Source: Morella rubra
Lineage: Eukaryota > Streptophyta > Magnoliopsida > Fagales > Myricaceae
Direction of reading: 5' to 3'
NCBI GenBank assembly: GCA_003952965.2
Contig: RXIC02000013.1
Location: 496,001-560,000, forward strand
Length of the DNA stretch: 64,000 bases
Every line of letters begins with the position of its first letter. The first letter of the stretch is position 1. A program made the position numbers and the translations under genes. Below are positions 1-10,654 of this stretch, in pieces. The notes under the pieces were generated by a model. That model saw only the letters and a list, made by a program, of their open reading frames with translations, searched no databases and was not told the DNA's origin.

Positions 1-330
1 AAATAAAAATCCAAGGAAAATAAAAATCCCAGGGTAGAGGGGATTGGACCAATCAGAGAGTTGATGGAATAGAACCATTCATTTAATTTCTCTCACAGGG
101 GACAAATCTTTCAAATTTGTTAGATTACTCAATAAGCATGCTATTAGATAATCCCAAACTGGCCAGAATCTATAGGTCCAATAAAGCTATTGTAACTTTG
201 TCCAAATAAACTATATTGGATCTATAGCATTCGCATTTCTGAAGGAATATGATTTTGCGGCATGTCAAAATCACGTGGGACAGGCGGTTAGAATGCTTTG
301 GTCGACCAGTATGCCTTTTGCAACATCTAT
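1..330 (-). pseudogene. Leucine-rich-repeat receptor kinase fragment (left copy)
   Basis: Read on the minus strand, this stretch gives decayed LRR units of the plant receptor-kinase type, including an IPSE-like turn and a GP(I/S)PSTLG-like turn near positions 35-60. It is closely similar to 12430-12780 and also resembles the LRR tract of the pseudogene at 9390-9850. Stops and shifts break every frame, so it cannot encode a receptor. It sits just downstream of the PARN relic, exactly as its sister does beside the fuller PARN gene, so it was copied as part of one block. It may continue beyond the left edge of the window. Confidence 0.6.
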
Positions 331-479
331 AATTTTAGTCGATTCATGCAAATTTAGGATACTTGGGACTTCATTTGTAAACCAAAAAAAAAAAATAAAT
401 CACCAAAACCCAATGCTTACAGGGCAATTTCTGACTAAATTGAATTAACACATTCTGATTCAGCAGATTATGCCCAGAG

Positions 480-1350
480 TCATAATTTATTAGCTCCAAC
501 CTGACTGACTTCAGCAGCATATAAAGATTCTATGATCTCATAATGGCCAGACAATATGTCCGTGTTCCCTTGCTCGGACTTTTGAGATGATTTCGGAATA
601 TTGTTTCCAGTATTTTCTTCTCTGAAGCTTTCCTGTTCATGGTCTGCTACCTCGGATTCGACCACTTCATTCTTCCATTTAATGCCAACTGCCTCTGCCT
701 GATCGGCAAACAATATTTTTGAAACGGGTGAGCTGCAGATGTCTTTATAAACTTCATAACTAGCAGCACGAGTGTTTCCACCCTCCAAAAGTTTTGCAAG
801 AGGATGAAAAACTGAGATTGGACCATCACTTCTCTCCAAAGTTTCTTTTAGAACCAGAAAGTCCAGGACAAATCCAGTAGCGGATCCAGGACCCAATTTG
901 AAGGGGCGAAGTCTTAAAAAAAAATTTTTTTTTTTAAATAAAATTTACGTCTAAATTTTTTTTTTGCCTGTCCAATGGGGGGCGGCCGCCCTTGCATCCG
1001 CCACTGGACAAACCCTGCCTTGCTGAACTGAACGAACACTGCAGTCTCATCCAAGTGGAAGACAGAAGTTAGAGAGATCAGGCCAAATACTTTAGAGATG
1101 CATTGTCTTATCTCCCTTGCCTTGAGTTTGAATGGGAATCCCCAGATTAGAACAATGTTCTCAAAAAAAATCTTTGCATATCGCCTTTTGAGGTTCTTAG
1201 TCCCCAAAGAGTCTTCAATCACTTTCCCCGTACTCAAATCAATAATGTCTCCACTAGTCCAACTTAGGTATAGAAGGTTCACATGCTTATGGAGCTTTTC
1301 ATTGTGGGCTAAATTTTCCGAGGAATAATGGAGTTTGAAATCTACGCCTT
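480..1350 (-). pseudogene. PARN-like deadenylase, 3' exon relic (left copy)
   Basis: This is a second copy of the last exon of the PARN-like gene found at 12894-13712, about 95% identical by eye. It covers the region after the fourth catalytic aspartate to the C-terminus. A 132-bp element (875-1006) interrupts the reading frame. Upstream of 1339 the expected catalytic segment is missing: the sequence jumps from the exon to intron sequence matching about 14606. There is no promoter or 5' exon here, so it is a non-functional fragment. Its C-terminal frame, ending in a stop at 480-482, is intact, whereas the fuller copy has a one-base loss in the same place; this copy therefore shows the ancestral C-terminus. 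Confidence 0.8.
875..1006. mobile_element. hAT-like MITE with 8-bp target duplication
   Basis: A 132-bp insertion absent from the paralogous exon at 13281. Its ends are imperfect inverted repeats: CAGTAGCGGATCC at the left and, reverse-complemented, CAGTGGCGGATGC at the right. It is flanked by GACAAATC (867-874) and GACAAACC (1007-1014), an 8-bp target duplication with one mismatch. An 8-bp duplication and a CAGNGGCGGA terminus are typical of non-autonomous hAT elements of the Tip100 type. There is no coding capacity; the core is A/T homopolymers next to a GGCGGCC palindrome. Confidence 0.8.
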
Positions 1351-1364
1351 GGGACTTCAAATTT

Positions 1365-1790
1365 TAAAAAGTCGATTTGAGACCCTTAATTTTTGAAAAT
1401 CATCAATTCACGCCCGTCCAAATTAAGCGTTAAGTCTGACGGAAAATCATGCAAAATGACCGAAATGCCCCTCCAAGACTAAATTTTAAAAAATAAATAG
1501 ATTATTGAAATAGAGTTTCAATTCTTTATTTAACAAATATTAAAAATTATTTTTTAAAAAAATATCATTTTTATTTTTAATGAATTTTTTAATATTTTTA
1601 ATAATTTTATCTTGGAGGGACATTTTGGTCAATTTTTTATATTTTCCGTCTGATTTAACGCCTGATTTGGACGGAGGGTGTGAATTGATTAATTTCAACA
1701 GTTAAAGGTCTTAAATCGTTATTTTCAAAATAACAGGCTAATTTGATTTTTATTCATATTTACGGGACTAATTCTGACGTTGCCCCATAT
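1365..1790. repeat. Long inverted-repeat (fold-back) element, family A
   Basis: The left arm (about 1369-1500) and the right arm (about 1605-1780) are reverse complements of each other, sharing blocks such as CAATTCACGCCC and AAATGCCCCTCCAAG. The spacer is very AT-rich. The same family recurs at 4560-5275. There is no open reading frame of note. It sits directly at the broken end of the PARN relic, so it may have taken part in the rearrangement. The superfamily is uncertain: the outermost left end is missing and no target duplication can be seen. Confidence 0.6.
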
Positions 1791-3640
1791 TTTTTAGCTC
1801 CTTTCAGTTTCAGACCGTCAAGTTATCGTGGTGGTGATGTCCTCCCCCATTCATATGAAAACAGTGAAAAAAAAAAACCATGTCCAGCTCGTTGATTTGT
1901 CGTATGTAGAGTAAAAACCAAAGAAATTGTCGAATTTGTCAAGTTTAATTTCCCGTTTAAGCTATGTAGTCCCCATGCTATTTCATGGACGCAGAGCGTA
2001 CAGAGGTAAGCAAAAGAAACCATATTTAGCCCCTTCATTGTATTCTTTTGAACTTCCCTCAGTGGGGGTTCTTGATATTTTCGCAATTTTAGGACGCGTT
2101 CGCTCGTTCCTGCAAAAGGCCATGGCTCTGCTCATGTCACTCACGAGGGTGTTTGATATTTCCTCAGAGAAAACAGGATCACAAGATCACAACCATCTAG
2201 CTAATAGATCACAGAATGCAAGTGTGTCCCAGGCGCAAGGATATTAATTGTCTTTTTTATTATTTCCTATCAAGAAGTAATATGTAGTAAGTCCTTTAAT
2301 TAGAGATTTGCGAGTTGAATTTCCATATATATAAAGACCGATTCAGCTTCAGGTTTCTTCAAGTCCAAACATTTGAAGGTTGACACATCATTGATTATAT
2401 ATCGATGCCGCCGACGCCGTCGCAGTTCAACACAAGATCATGCCATTCAGGAAAAAAAAAAGGATCATGCCGACAACAACGTCGACCCTATTTGATGAAT
2501 TGTTCCGATACATTATATATTTGTTTTAAATATGAGTAACTTGACACGTTCACATATGAGAAATCACATCAACTTAATAAAAAAAAATTCCTATATTATT
2601 TGTGAAATGTAGTTACGGATTCCTTTATTTTAGTTACAGATTTCTATCTGATTTCAATGGCATCTTGAATTTTCTAAGTGATGATCGAGATCACCGATTC
2701 GTTGACTTTCATTCTGAAAACAACATCAACCTCTGGCGGTCCACTGTGCTATGGGAATCTCGCCAATTCAACCCTTGTCCAGTAACTTCGCTTCGGCATT
2801 TCACTATAGCCAAGCCGGGGCATTCTGAGTTGAATACAGGTTTTCTCTTGAATGAGAGTTGATTAGCAGCCAGCTATCCCAAGAGAAATCTTGGAGAAAA
2901 GTGCTTTACAATGCGAATTGGCAACAAGACGGCGATCATCAATTAACTCACTTTAAGACGTTGGTTGTTGGACCTGGCTGTGGTTCGAGTTACGAAACTT
3001 GGTGAGTTCTTATTAAATCTTGCCTGCCGAAAGGGTGCCGGAATTTAATAGGTTGCTACACTATACTGCAACGATGGCTTCATACGATATGCGAAGCCTT
3101 TTTGGAGTTGGAAGTCTTTTTTAGGTAGAGTTGACAGAGGGCATCCCTTGCTCTATTTCTGGCTTTCAGCCGAGAAATGCGGGATGTAATCTTCATACGT
3201 TTTGCCTACTTACTGGGCAGATCTTGGGCTGATTGGTGGGGCCAATTATATAATTCTTAAATGATATTTAATAGTGGCCTATTGAATGCAGAGGTTTGTT
3301 TTAATGAGAAGACTTTAATAATGTGGTCAACCAAGTGAAAAATAGTCACTTTCAGTGAGACCATATCATGAAAATTTTTCAGTTAGATTCAGGTAAAAAG
3401 ATGTCAGTACTTGGAAAGTTCCTATTTAGGTAGTTCCTTCCTTCCTTATTGTACTACAGGATTTATTTTTCTCTGTTTCATAGACTCTCTGTTCAGCTAC
3501 TGTTATTTGGTTGACATCCAAGAGAGTGAATCTGGTGTTCCAATGTCATCAGTTGGGAAAACAGTGCTTCTTTGATGGATTCCTTTATCTCCTTGTTGAA
3601 GATTTCAAGTCGGTTCATTTTTCGACAGAGAAATATGGCT
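1791..3640. other. Intergenic, no gene recognised
   Basis: No recognisable coding sequence. A short block near 2222-2250 (core GTGTCCCAGGCGCAAGGA) matches the 5' flank of the receptor-kinase pseudogene at about 10563-10580, so it is a scrap of a kinase promoter. A TATA-like run lies at 2325-2335. An open stretch of 86 codons at 2602-2862 resembles nothing I know and has no supporting features. Confidence 0.5.
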
Positions 3641-3649
3641 AGAGTTAAT

Positions 3650-4560
3650 TGTATTCTCCCCGTTCTTGCTCAGCGAACTGTTTTCATTTCATGCAGGGCA
3701 ATTGAGTAAATTGAAGGACCACATCTGTATATGCAGGCTTGCAGCTTATGCTCCATGTCGGAAGTAAGTAGCTCTTATCCGATTGAACTTTCTTCTCCGA
3801 AGCTTTCTTGTTCTTGCGGTTCTTCCGTTTAAAGTGGTTGGGCCCCAGGGTTTCGAGATTCATTCCCTTATCTCCCTTGCCTTGAGTTTTGGATGCGAAT
3901 TCCTGATTAAAACAATGTAATCAAACGTATCTAAATTTGGGTTTCCTTTCAGATTCTAACACAGTTGGACCCAAAAAGTCAGGTAATTGATGTACTTTAT
4001 TTCCATTAGCCCAAAAAGTCGGGGCAACTGATGGACTTGATACTGTATAGTAAAAAAATGGAAATTGACACAGTACAACATATATAGAAAGGCTCCTAGG
4101 GGGCCAGCTCTAAGATACAATACTTAAAAGCCCTTTATAAAGACCAAAATAGGCCGAATATAAGAACAAAATATCCAAATATGGGGTAAGAGGAAACATA
4201 TTTTCATGGGGTACAGTTAATTGAATACATACTATGCTACTACTAGGATGAAAATGGAAACAGCGGATGCCATGTTTTGAAGTCTATGATTGATAATTTG
4301 ATGGGGCAAAGAACAAAGGATGGGTTGATTTTTGAGAGTTAACGTGGTATTTTAATGTCTGTGCCTTTCCTCGTGAGTTCCTGGTTTCTTGTATTTACTA
4401 TATATATATAATACAATTTTTGTGCACTTTTTCTGGATTGCCATTGACGTGATCAATGATGGAGATAAATGGTCAGTCTTTCATTCTTGGGTTTCTTTCC
4501 GGGAAATTATAGAAAGAGAACAGTAAGCCCGACACGAAGAATATTGGAAGGCAAGGTTCG
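3650..4560 (-). pseudogene. Deleted LRR receptor-kinase locus: flanks only
   Basis: Positions 3660-4230 match the downstream flank of the kinase pseudogene (7030-7480), and 4235-4560 match its start-codon and promoter region (10420-11060), including the GCGGATGCCATG start context at about 4262-4273. Between the two, the roughly 3 kb kinase body is absent: the flanks are joined at about 4230-4240. This is a sister locus from which the whole gene was lost. A PARN scrap (3790-3930) lies inside the downstream flank. Nothing here can be translated. Confidence 0.6.
3790..3930 (-). pseudogene. PARN last-exon scrap, internally deleted
   Basis: Two short blocks match the PARN last exon in order. 3793-3817 matches 13031-13055 (core CTCCGAAGCTTTC) and 3861-3932 matches 13366-13437 (core CTTATCTCCCTTGCCTTGAG, then a variant of the AGAACAATGTTCTCAAA segment). 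The roughly 310 bp that separate them in the source are shrunk to about 45 bp. It is a third, highly condensed copy of PARN coding sequence in the window and cannot encode protein. Confidence 0.55.
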
Positions 4561-5275
4561 CACCAATTATCTTGGAGGGGCATACCGGTTATTTTTCATG
4601 CTTTTCCGTCTGACTTGATGTCTGATTTGAAAGGGAGGTGTGAATTAATGATTTTCAAAAGTTAAGAGTCTTAAATCGCAGTTTTGAAAATAACGGGTAC
4701 TAATTTGATTTTTACTCATATTTACGGGGCTACTTATGACTTTTTCTCTTGATTATAAATTAATTTGGGGTAAAGTCATAGTTAGCTATGTAAATATGAA
4801 CCAACATTAAATTAGTACTTGTTATTTTCAAAACTGTGATTTAAGACTCTTAACTTTTGAAACTCATCAATTCACGCCCCCTGTCCAAATTAGGAGTTAA
4901 ATTAAGCGAAAAATAAGAAAAGTGACCAAAATGCCCCTCCAAGATAAAATTCCTAAAAATATTAAAAAATTCATCAAAAATAGAAAATGATATTTTAAAA
5001 AAAATAAATATTTTTAAATAAAACTATTGAAACTCTATTGCAATAATCTATTTATTTCTTAAATTTTTATTATTGTTATTTCTTTATTAAAATTTAGTCT
5101 CGGAGGGGCATTTCGATCATTTTGTATGATTTTCCGTCAGACTTAACGCCTAATTTGGATGGAGGGCGTGAATTGATGATTTTCAAAAGGTAAGGGTCTC
5201 AAATCGTCTTTTTAGTTGCAAGTACCAATTTGATTTTTATTATTCTTACGATGTTAACTATGACTTTACTCAAAT
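4560..5275. repeat. Long inverted-repeat element, family A, with an extra arm
   Basis: Three arms of one repeat family lie here. 4560-4745 is a right arm, 4768-4965 a left arm in the opposite sense, and 5100-5273 another right arm. The 4768-5273 pair forms a complete element with termini GGGTAAAGTCATAGTTA and its reverse complement. The arms also match 1365-1790. The spacer is AT-rich with no coding capacity. The element interrupts the duplicated kinase flank: matching to 11040-11060 stops at about 4560 and resumes at about 5450 (to 11150). A long-arm terminal inverted repeat suggests a Mutator-like MITE, but no clear target duplication is visible. Confidence 0.6.
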
Positions 5276-5449
5276 AACTTAGAGGAGTTTGATGAAAACT
5301 ATAAAGAAAGAAGGTTTGAATTTTTTTTTTTAAGTTGCTGAAATTTGTATGAAAACGGTTAAAAAGTGTGCGTGAAAATAAGCTGATGTTTGTGTTAGAG
5401 TTTTTTTTTTTTTTTTTCAAAGATTTTAGATGGGCGATTGTGAATTAGT

Positions 5450-5590
5450 AAAAGAACATGTGGCTGGCGGTCCTCCTCGGTGCGTACCTTATACGCCAAG
5501 GAGTGCTAATTGTCAGGGAATTAAATTAGACAGATCCAAAGTGTGCATTAGTCTTATGGTTTTAAGATAATCCACTATCATATTAAAATT
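5450..5590. repeat. Duplicated kinase 5' flank, distal part
   Basis: This stretch aligns with 11150-11290, sharing blocks such as GGCTGGCGG, TGCGTACCTT and the TTTTAAGA...ATTAAAAT segment. It continues the kinase-locus duplication after the family A element. No coding content. Confidence 0.5.
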
Positions 5591-6460
5591 TAGTTTTTTG
5601 TTTTTTTTAAGTAAGAATAAAACTGGTCAACCAACCACAGTGTCATAATTAACAATAAACTAAGGAACAACATCAGCAGGAAAATAACAAAACAACTATG
5701 CCCAGCAGCCCACTTCGCCAAGCATTGAGCGAGACGATTTTGACGCCAGAAACCAATCGAGTGGGTGCTTAGGATGCTCAGAAAAAAACAACCAAATAAA
5801 GGTCAACCAGTCCTTAGCCTACCAACCAACAGACGCTCCAAACATAGCACATCATGCACCAAGATACTACAATCACTCTCAACACAATCCTATTAGCAGA
5901 TAAGGAAGAAGCATCTGAGTAGCAGCTAGTAATGCAGCAGTTTCACCATCCAAAGGATCTTGGTGAGGGATATGCTCTGTGTACAAAGTACAGAGGGAGC
6001 CCTCATGATCGCGGAACGCGACAGCCAAGACAGAGTGAGAAGTCCCCACGCCAACATCCACATTGCACCCACCCCAACCATCCAGAATCCAACACCATAC
6101 CCCAGCAATAACTTGCTCACTAAAACGACGTGCGAAGAGAAAGCAATAAGAACCAACAGATCAAGGCAACATTACAATGGACCACCTCATTTTGCAAGTG
6201 CCACAATGAATCCATCAAAGAGTAGCACAGAGAATAAATGGATGCAAGGAAGATTTATCAATCCCAAAGAAATGGTGAGCATACAACAATTGCTTCACAA
6301 AAACTGCAAAAGTCACAGAAGGGATAAGATCAACCTGTATGGGCCACGGTGCTTCCCGCCACACAACACTAGCAATTTGGCATCTTAAAAAACGATGCTT
6401 AGCCGTCTCGACTCCGGACCACACAAAGGACACAGCTTGGCTGACCGATCATCAGATTCC
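5590..6460 (-). mobile_element. Non-LTR (LINE) retrotransposon 3' fragment, degenerate
   Basis: On the minus strand, 6460-6290 encodes a broken zf-RVT motif (CPLCG, then after a frame change ETAKHRFLRCQIASVVW), and 6080-5880 encodes an RNase H-like segment (NVDVGVGTSHSVLAVAFRDH, later a DGETAALLAA-like block). That order is normal for the 3' end of plant LINEs. An A-rich tail on the minus strand falls at about 5611-5591. Several frame breaks show it is dead. The reverse transcriptase and endonuclease are not seen, as expected for a 5'-truncated copy. Confidence 0.65.
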
Positions 6461-7020
6461 ATAAGCCTCATGTATAAAAGTGATATCCTCCTTTAACTAG
6501 CTACTTCCGACCAATTCTGGTTGGTCACCGATACCAAACCTACAGCAACCATGTGAGCTCATCTCGACTAAATTCTTAATCTCGTCCCTAAAACCTGCAT
6601 CGGCGACCAACATACAATTTCATCACAAATCTTATTAAGTTCAGCGGCGATATATCTTTTAAGAGATTAATTGTTTTTGTCTGTCCGTTAATATACCTTT
6701 AGTTGAGAAGTAGAGAATGTTATAGAACTCATATGCAATGTCCATTTCTCGAAATTGAACCAACCAATTCGAACAACACATTGGAGAATATCCTAAACCC
6801 TTCGTGGTATGTTCATCGAGTAAGTAGATATTGTGGAAGGATATAAGAAAAAGATGAATATTTTTACCTTTTTCACGCAATCAGTAATGAAATAGGTAAT
6901 TGGCTATATTATACTTTGGGGTAATTTATAATTAGAAATTCCCACATAATTCCATTTGGAATTGGTCCAAGTATTATATTTAAGCGACTAGCACGTACGT
7001 TGATTTCCAATTGTAGGTGG
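6461..7020. other. Intergenic, nothing recognised
   Basis: AT-rich sequence with no convincing coding frame. The part next to 6460 may be more decayed LINE sequence, but I could not identify a domain in it. Confidence 0.4.
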
Positions 7021-7480
7021 ACATCCACCTTTCTTGCTCGGCGAACTGTTATTCTTTTTTTTTTTTTCGGCACCGTGTTTGATCTTTCTGGACAGTTCCC
7101 CAAGTGTCCCCCTCTACACTTATTTTGATATTAATGCCAGGCTTGGCTACAAAATTTCAGGTTTCTATTTCAAACATCCCTAAACAGAAAGAAAATCAAG
7201 GAAGTATACGATGATTGCAGGGCAATTGAGTAAATTGAAGGACCACATCTATTCAGGCTTACAGCTTATGCTCAATTGATGGACTTTATATTAATTAAAA
7301 TGAAATTCGCATGGGTTGGCACAGTACACAGAAAGGCCTAGAGGGCAAGCTACAAGACTACCAGACTTAAAGCCCTTTATAAACACCAAAATAGGCCGAA
7401 GGCCCACGAAACAAAACCGGGTCCAAAGACGTACGGTTAATATAAAAGGAAACATATTCTCGTGGGGTACAGTTGTATGT
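7020..7480. repeat. Duplicated kinase 3' flank
   Basis: This aligns with 3660-4230, including AGGGCAATTGAGTAAATTG, AAGCCCTTTATAAA and CACCAAAATAGGCCGAA-type blocks. Relative to that copy it has about 155 bp extra (7051-7210) and lacks the PARN scrap. It is probably the 3' untranslated or downstream region of the receptor-kinase gene. No coding content. Confidence 0.55.
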
Positions 7481-7689
7481 GACATGGTAATTTTATACAC
7501 ACCACGTACTACAGAAGACCTTAAAGCAAGCATGCTCTTCATGATGGAGTTTCACTTCCTGATCCAACCATTTCCATTTCTTGGCTCATCAGCTGCCAGA
7601 AGGGAAATTTCATCTAAGGGCTTGGCTAATATTGGCTTCCTGTGAGCAATAAATTCTTACGCTTTTCATTGTTGGTCGAGACTTTGGGT

Positions 7690-10464
7690 TGGCACGCAAG
7701 CATGCAAATGCCATTTTAGCTACAAAAAAATAGGTGCATCCCGACGAGTAGGTGGTGGTAGGCGTTATCAAGTATTTCATTTAGCATCACGCTTGAAATA
7801 ATGATGACGACGACAAAGAAGTTAGAGTTCAGTTGGGTGCCTTCCCATTAATATTTCCACCGCCACTACTCCAAAGCTATAAAACATCACACTTTTCATT
7901 AATCCTCATCGTATAAGCTAGCTCTGCATAGAGATAAAAAGAAAAACTTTTTAATGCTTCCTAGTATAGGCTAGTTTTTTCCTTTATTTTTTATTATCTT
8001 TATATCAAGTCAAGTTGTCAAAAATTCACTAGAAATAGTGATTGTAATTTGCTACGATAAAGGCATGATTCTACAAGATCACCTACTATATATTTAGGAA
8101 GCTGGATCGCGCTACATGCAAAATAATATGAAGAAACTTAATAGAAGGAAAAAGCAAAGAAAGGAATAAACAATAAGAGAGGAAAAAAAAATACCTGGGG
8201 CAATGTAGCCGTAAGTTCCAGCAAGTAAAGTTTGATTGGAGGAATCAGGATCAAGGAGTTTAGCGGTGCCAAAGTCAGAGACAAAAGTCTCCAATTCAGA
8301 GTTCATGAGGATATTGTTGCTTGATATATCTCGATGAACAATTGCTGGGATGCATTCATGATGCATGTAAGATAAGGCATTAGCTACGCCCTTGATGATG
8401 TTCACCCTCGTATTCCAATTCAATTCCACAGCTTCAACATCGTTTCTTAGGACAACAAATAGGCTTCCCCTTTCCATGTATTCATAAACAAAAACATGCA
8501 TCGCCTATGTAAACAAAACCCATAAAGCTTTATAATGTTTCGATGTCGAATCTCTGTCAGTACCTTTACCTCATTCCTGAAACTCTTCAAGAAATTTGGG
8601 TTCTCAGCTTCCATCTGATGAAGCTTCTTCAAGGCAACCACTTTTCCACTAGGTAGCACTGCTTTGTAAACACTACCATAGCCTCCGGTTCCAATACAAT
8701 ACCTAATGTCAAAGTCCTTTGTTGCTTTAATGATGTCTTCATATGCAATGCTTCCATCATAATTCCATATGGAGAACAAATTCCCATCCTTTGTTTGTCT
8801 TGCTTGGAATGGAGTCTTCTTAACGAAGCATTGTGACAAAAACAAACTCCCAAGAACTACAAATCCGAAGAAAATGGCGATGGAACAAAAATTATAATTT
8901 CACTCCACCAAATGATTGGTGACAAGGACGGAAACCATTAAATTACCGCATAAATCCTTGTTGCCAATTAATGTGACGGATTTAGGATAATAAAAATTTG
9001 GAATTGGACCCGTCAGACAATTGTATGATAAGTCGACTTCTCCAATTGAATGAGAGAAGAGGGAATGTGGCCTTAGATTGTTGTAGCCAGATTCAAGACC
9101 GATAAATCTTGAAATGAAAACCCAAGTTCAGAGGGTTTATCTGAAGCGAAGAAGGAGCCTATGGGATCCAGCCAGCCAGAGACATGTGTGTAACTGGGAA
9201 TGCTTCCGGTGAAGTGATTATGGCTCAATAACAACTCCGTCAACAAAACTTGGGTGGATAACATAATATCAATTTGACCAATGAGATTGTTGGATTGTAG
9301 ATTCAAAATCCTAGATTCTTGCAGTTCCCTATTCTCTAGGGATTGAACCATTAAGTCGATTCCAATCAAGAACAAATATTGTAAATTCATTAGACGACCC
9401 AAGGTAGAAGGGATTGGACCAGTAAACATATTATTGAAAGGTACAATTTGGTTAGAGATTCTAGCATCCCTATTACTAAAGGAATAGAATCATTGAGTTG
9501 ATTATTATCAAGAAACAGTTCTTCTAAATTAGTCAAACGACCAGGGAGAAGGGATTGGACCAATGAGCATGTTATTGGATAGTTCAAAATGATTAGATTC
9601 TTTAGCCTCCCTATTTCTGAGGGAATATAACCATTTATTTGATTACTCCCAAGAAACAACTTTGTTAAATTAGTTAAACGACTCAAGGTGGAAGGGAGTG
9701 GACCAATGAGCATGTTATTGGATAGTCCAAAATGGTCAGATTCTTTAGCCTCCCTATTTCTAAGGGAATATAACCATTTATTTGATTACTTCCAAGAACA
9801 ACTTTTTCAAATGAATTAAATGACACAAGGTGGAAGGGATTGGACCAATAAATTCATTGTAACTTAGATCCAAGTAAACTAGATTCTTTAGCATTCTTAT
9901 ATTTGAAGGAAGGAAACCGTTGATATGATTTGGGACATACCAAGACGGGTGAGGTTTGTTAAAAACCAAAGGTTGAAGGGATTGTTCCCACAATGTCATT
10001 ATGAGAAATGACCAGCTCCACTAATTGGGTGAGATTTGCAAGCGGAGGCAATTCCCCAGTAAGCTTATTTATGACAGATCGAGGTGGTGAGACTCGATAG
10101 ATTCCTATCTCAAGTGGGATGCTCCCGCGAAGTTCGTTTTTTGAAGATCAAGACTCTCTAAATTTGGAAGAGAAGAGAAGCGGAGTTTAAACTGACCTTC
10201 GATGAAAATCTGAATTCTGTCAATCCCTGTGACGCTTCCATAATCATTGCAAGTAATACCAGCCCACTCGCAAGGACCAGAGGTATTGTCGGTTTCATAC
10301 CTCGACCACCACCCAGTCTCCAGCAGAGCCTCTGCTTCTAGTTGTAGTGCTGGCGATTGAGAAGCTTCCACAAACTCATGTGCGGGATTCAAATAGGTCC
10401 CGTAGAGCAAGACACAGGTAGTCCATGCTACTACGGCAACAGAAAAGGAATAGGCGGATGCCAT
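7690..10464 (-). pseudogene. LRR receptor-like kinase pseudogene
   Basis: The start is at 10464 (MASAYSFSVAVV, a signal peptide), followed by an LRRNT_2-type cap (SGPCEWAGITCND) and then decayed LRRs (10100-9080) in several frames. A kinase domain runs from about 8800 to 8195: a glycine loop (GTGGYGSVYK), the lysine in [18 protein letters not shown] and SDFGTAKLL, then TYGYIAP ending at a good splice donor (exon end 8195). The second exon survives as scraps: YSFGVVAVEILMGRHPTEL near 7830-7885 and RLPPPTRRDAP near 7735-7770, with stops between. A one-base loss near 8491 splits the kinase domain, and LRR frames shift repeatedly. The family is the MIK2/At1g35710-like LRR kinases that work at the cell surface. 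No transmembrane span is readable. It is non-functional as assembled. Confidence 0.85.
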
Positions 10465-10530
10465 GTTTAAGTCTATATTGGAGGATGGGCAAATAACAAA
10501 GCAGTGATTGTTAAGCTCATGACTCGGTCT

Positions 10531-10540
10531 CTTTTTATAG
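10531..10540 (-). promoter_or_regulatory. Probable TATA box of the kinase pseudogene
   Basis: On the minus strand the sequence reads CTATAAAAAG, 67-76 bases upstream of the start codon at 10464, a normal distance for a plant core promoter. Whether it is still used is unknown. Confidence 0.5.
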
Positions 10541-10654
10541 GCAGCAGACATAGGACTGCGAGAGTGTCCCAGGCGCAAGGACTGTGGACACCAATTAAAT
10601 CGTGAGTGAATGCTAAAATATGACTTGGACGCTTTAACCTACCGCATACATCTG

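Noticed and set aside
5199-5420. 73-codon minus-strand lysine-rich frame
   Set aside because: It starts in a poly-A/T run and ends inside an inverted-repeat arm; composition only.
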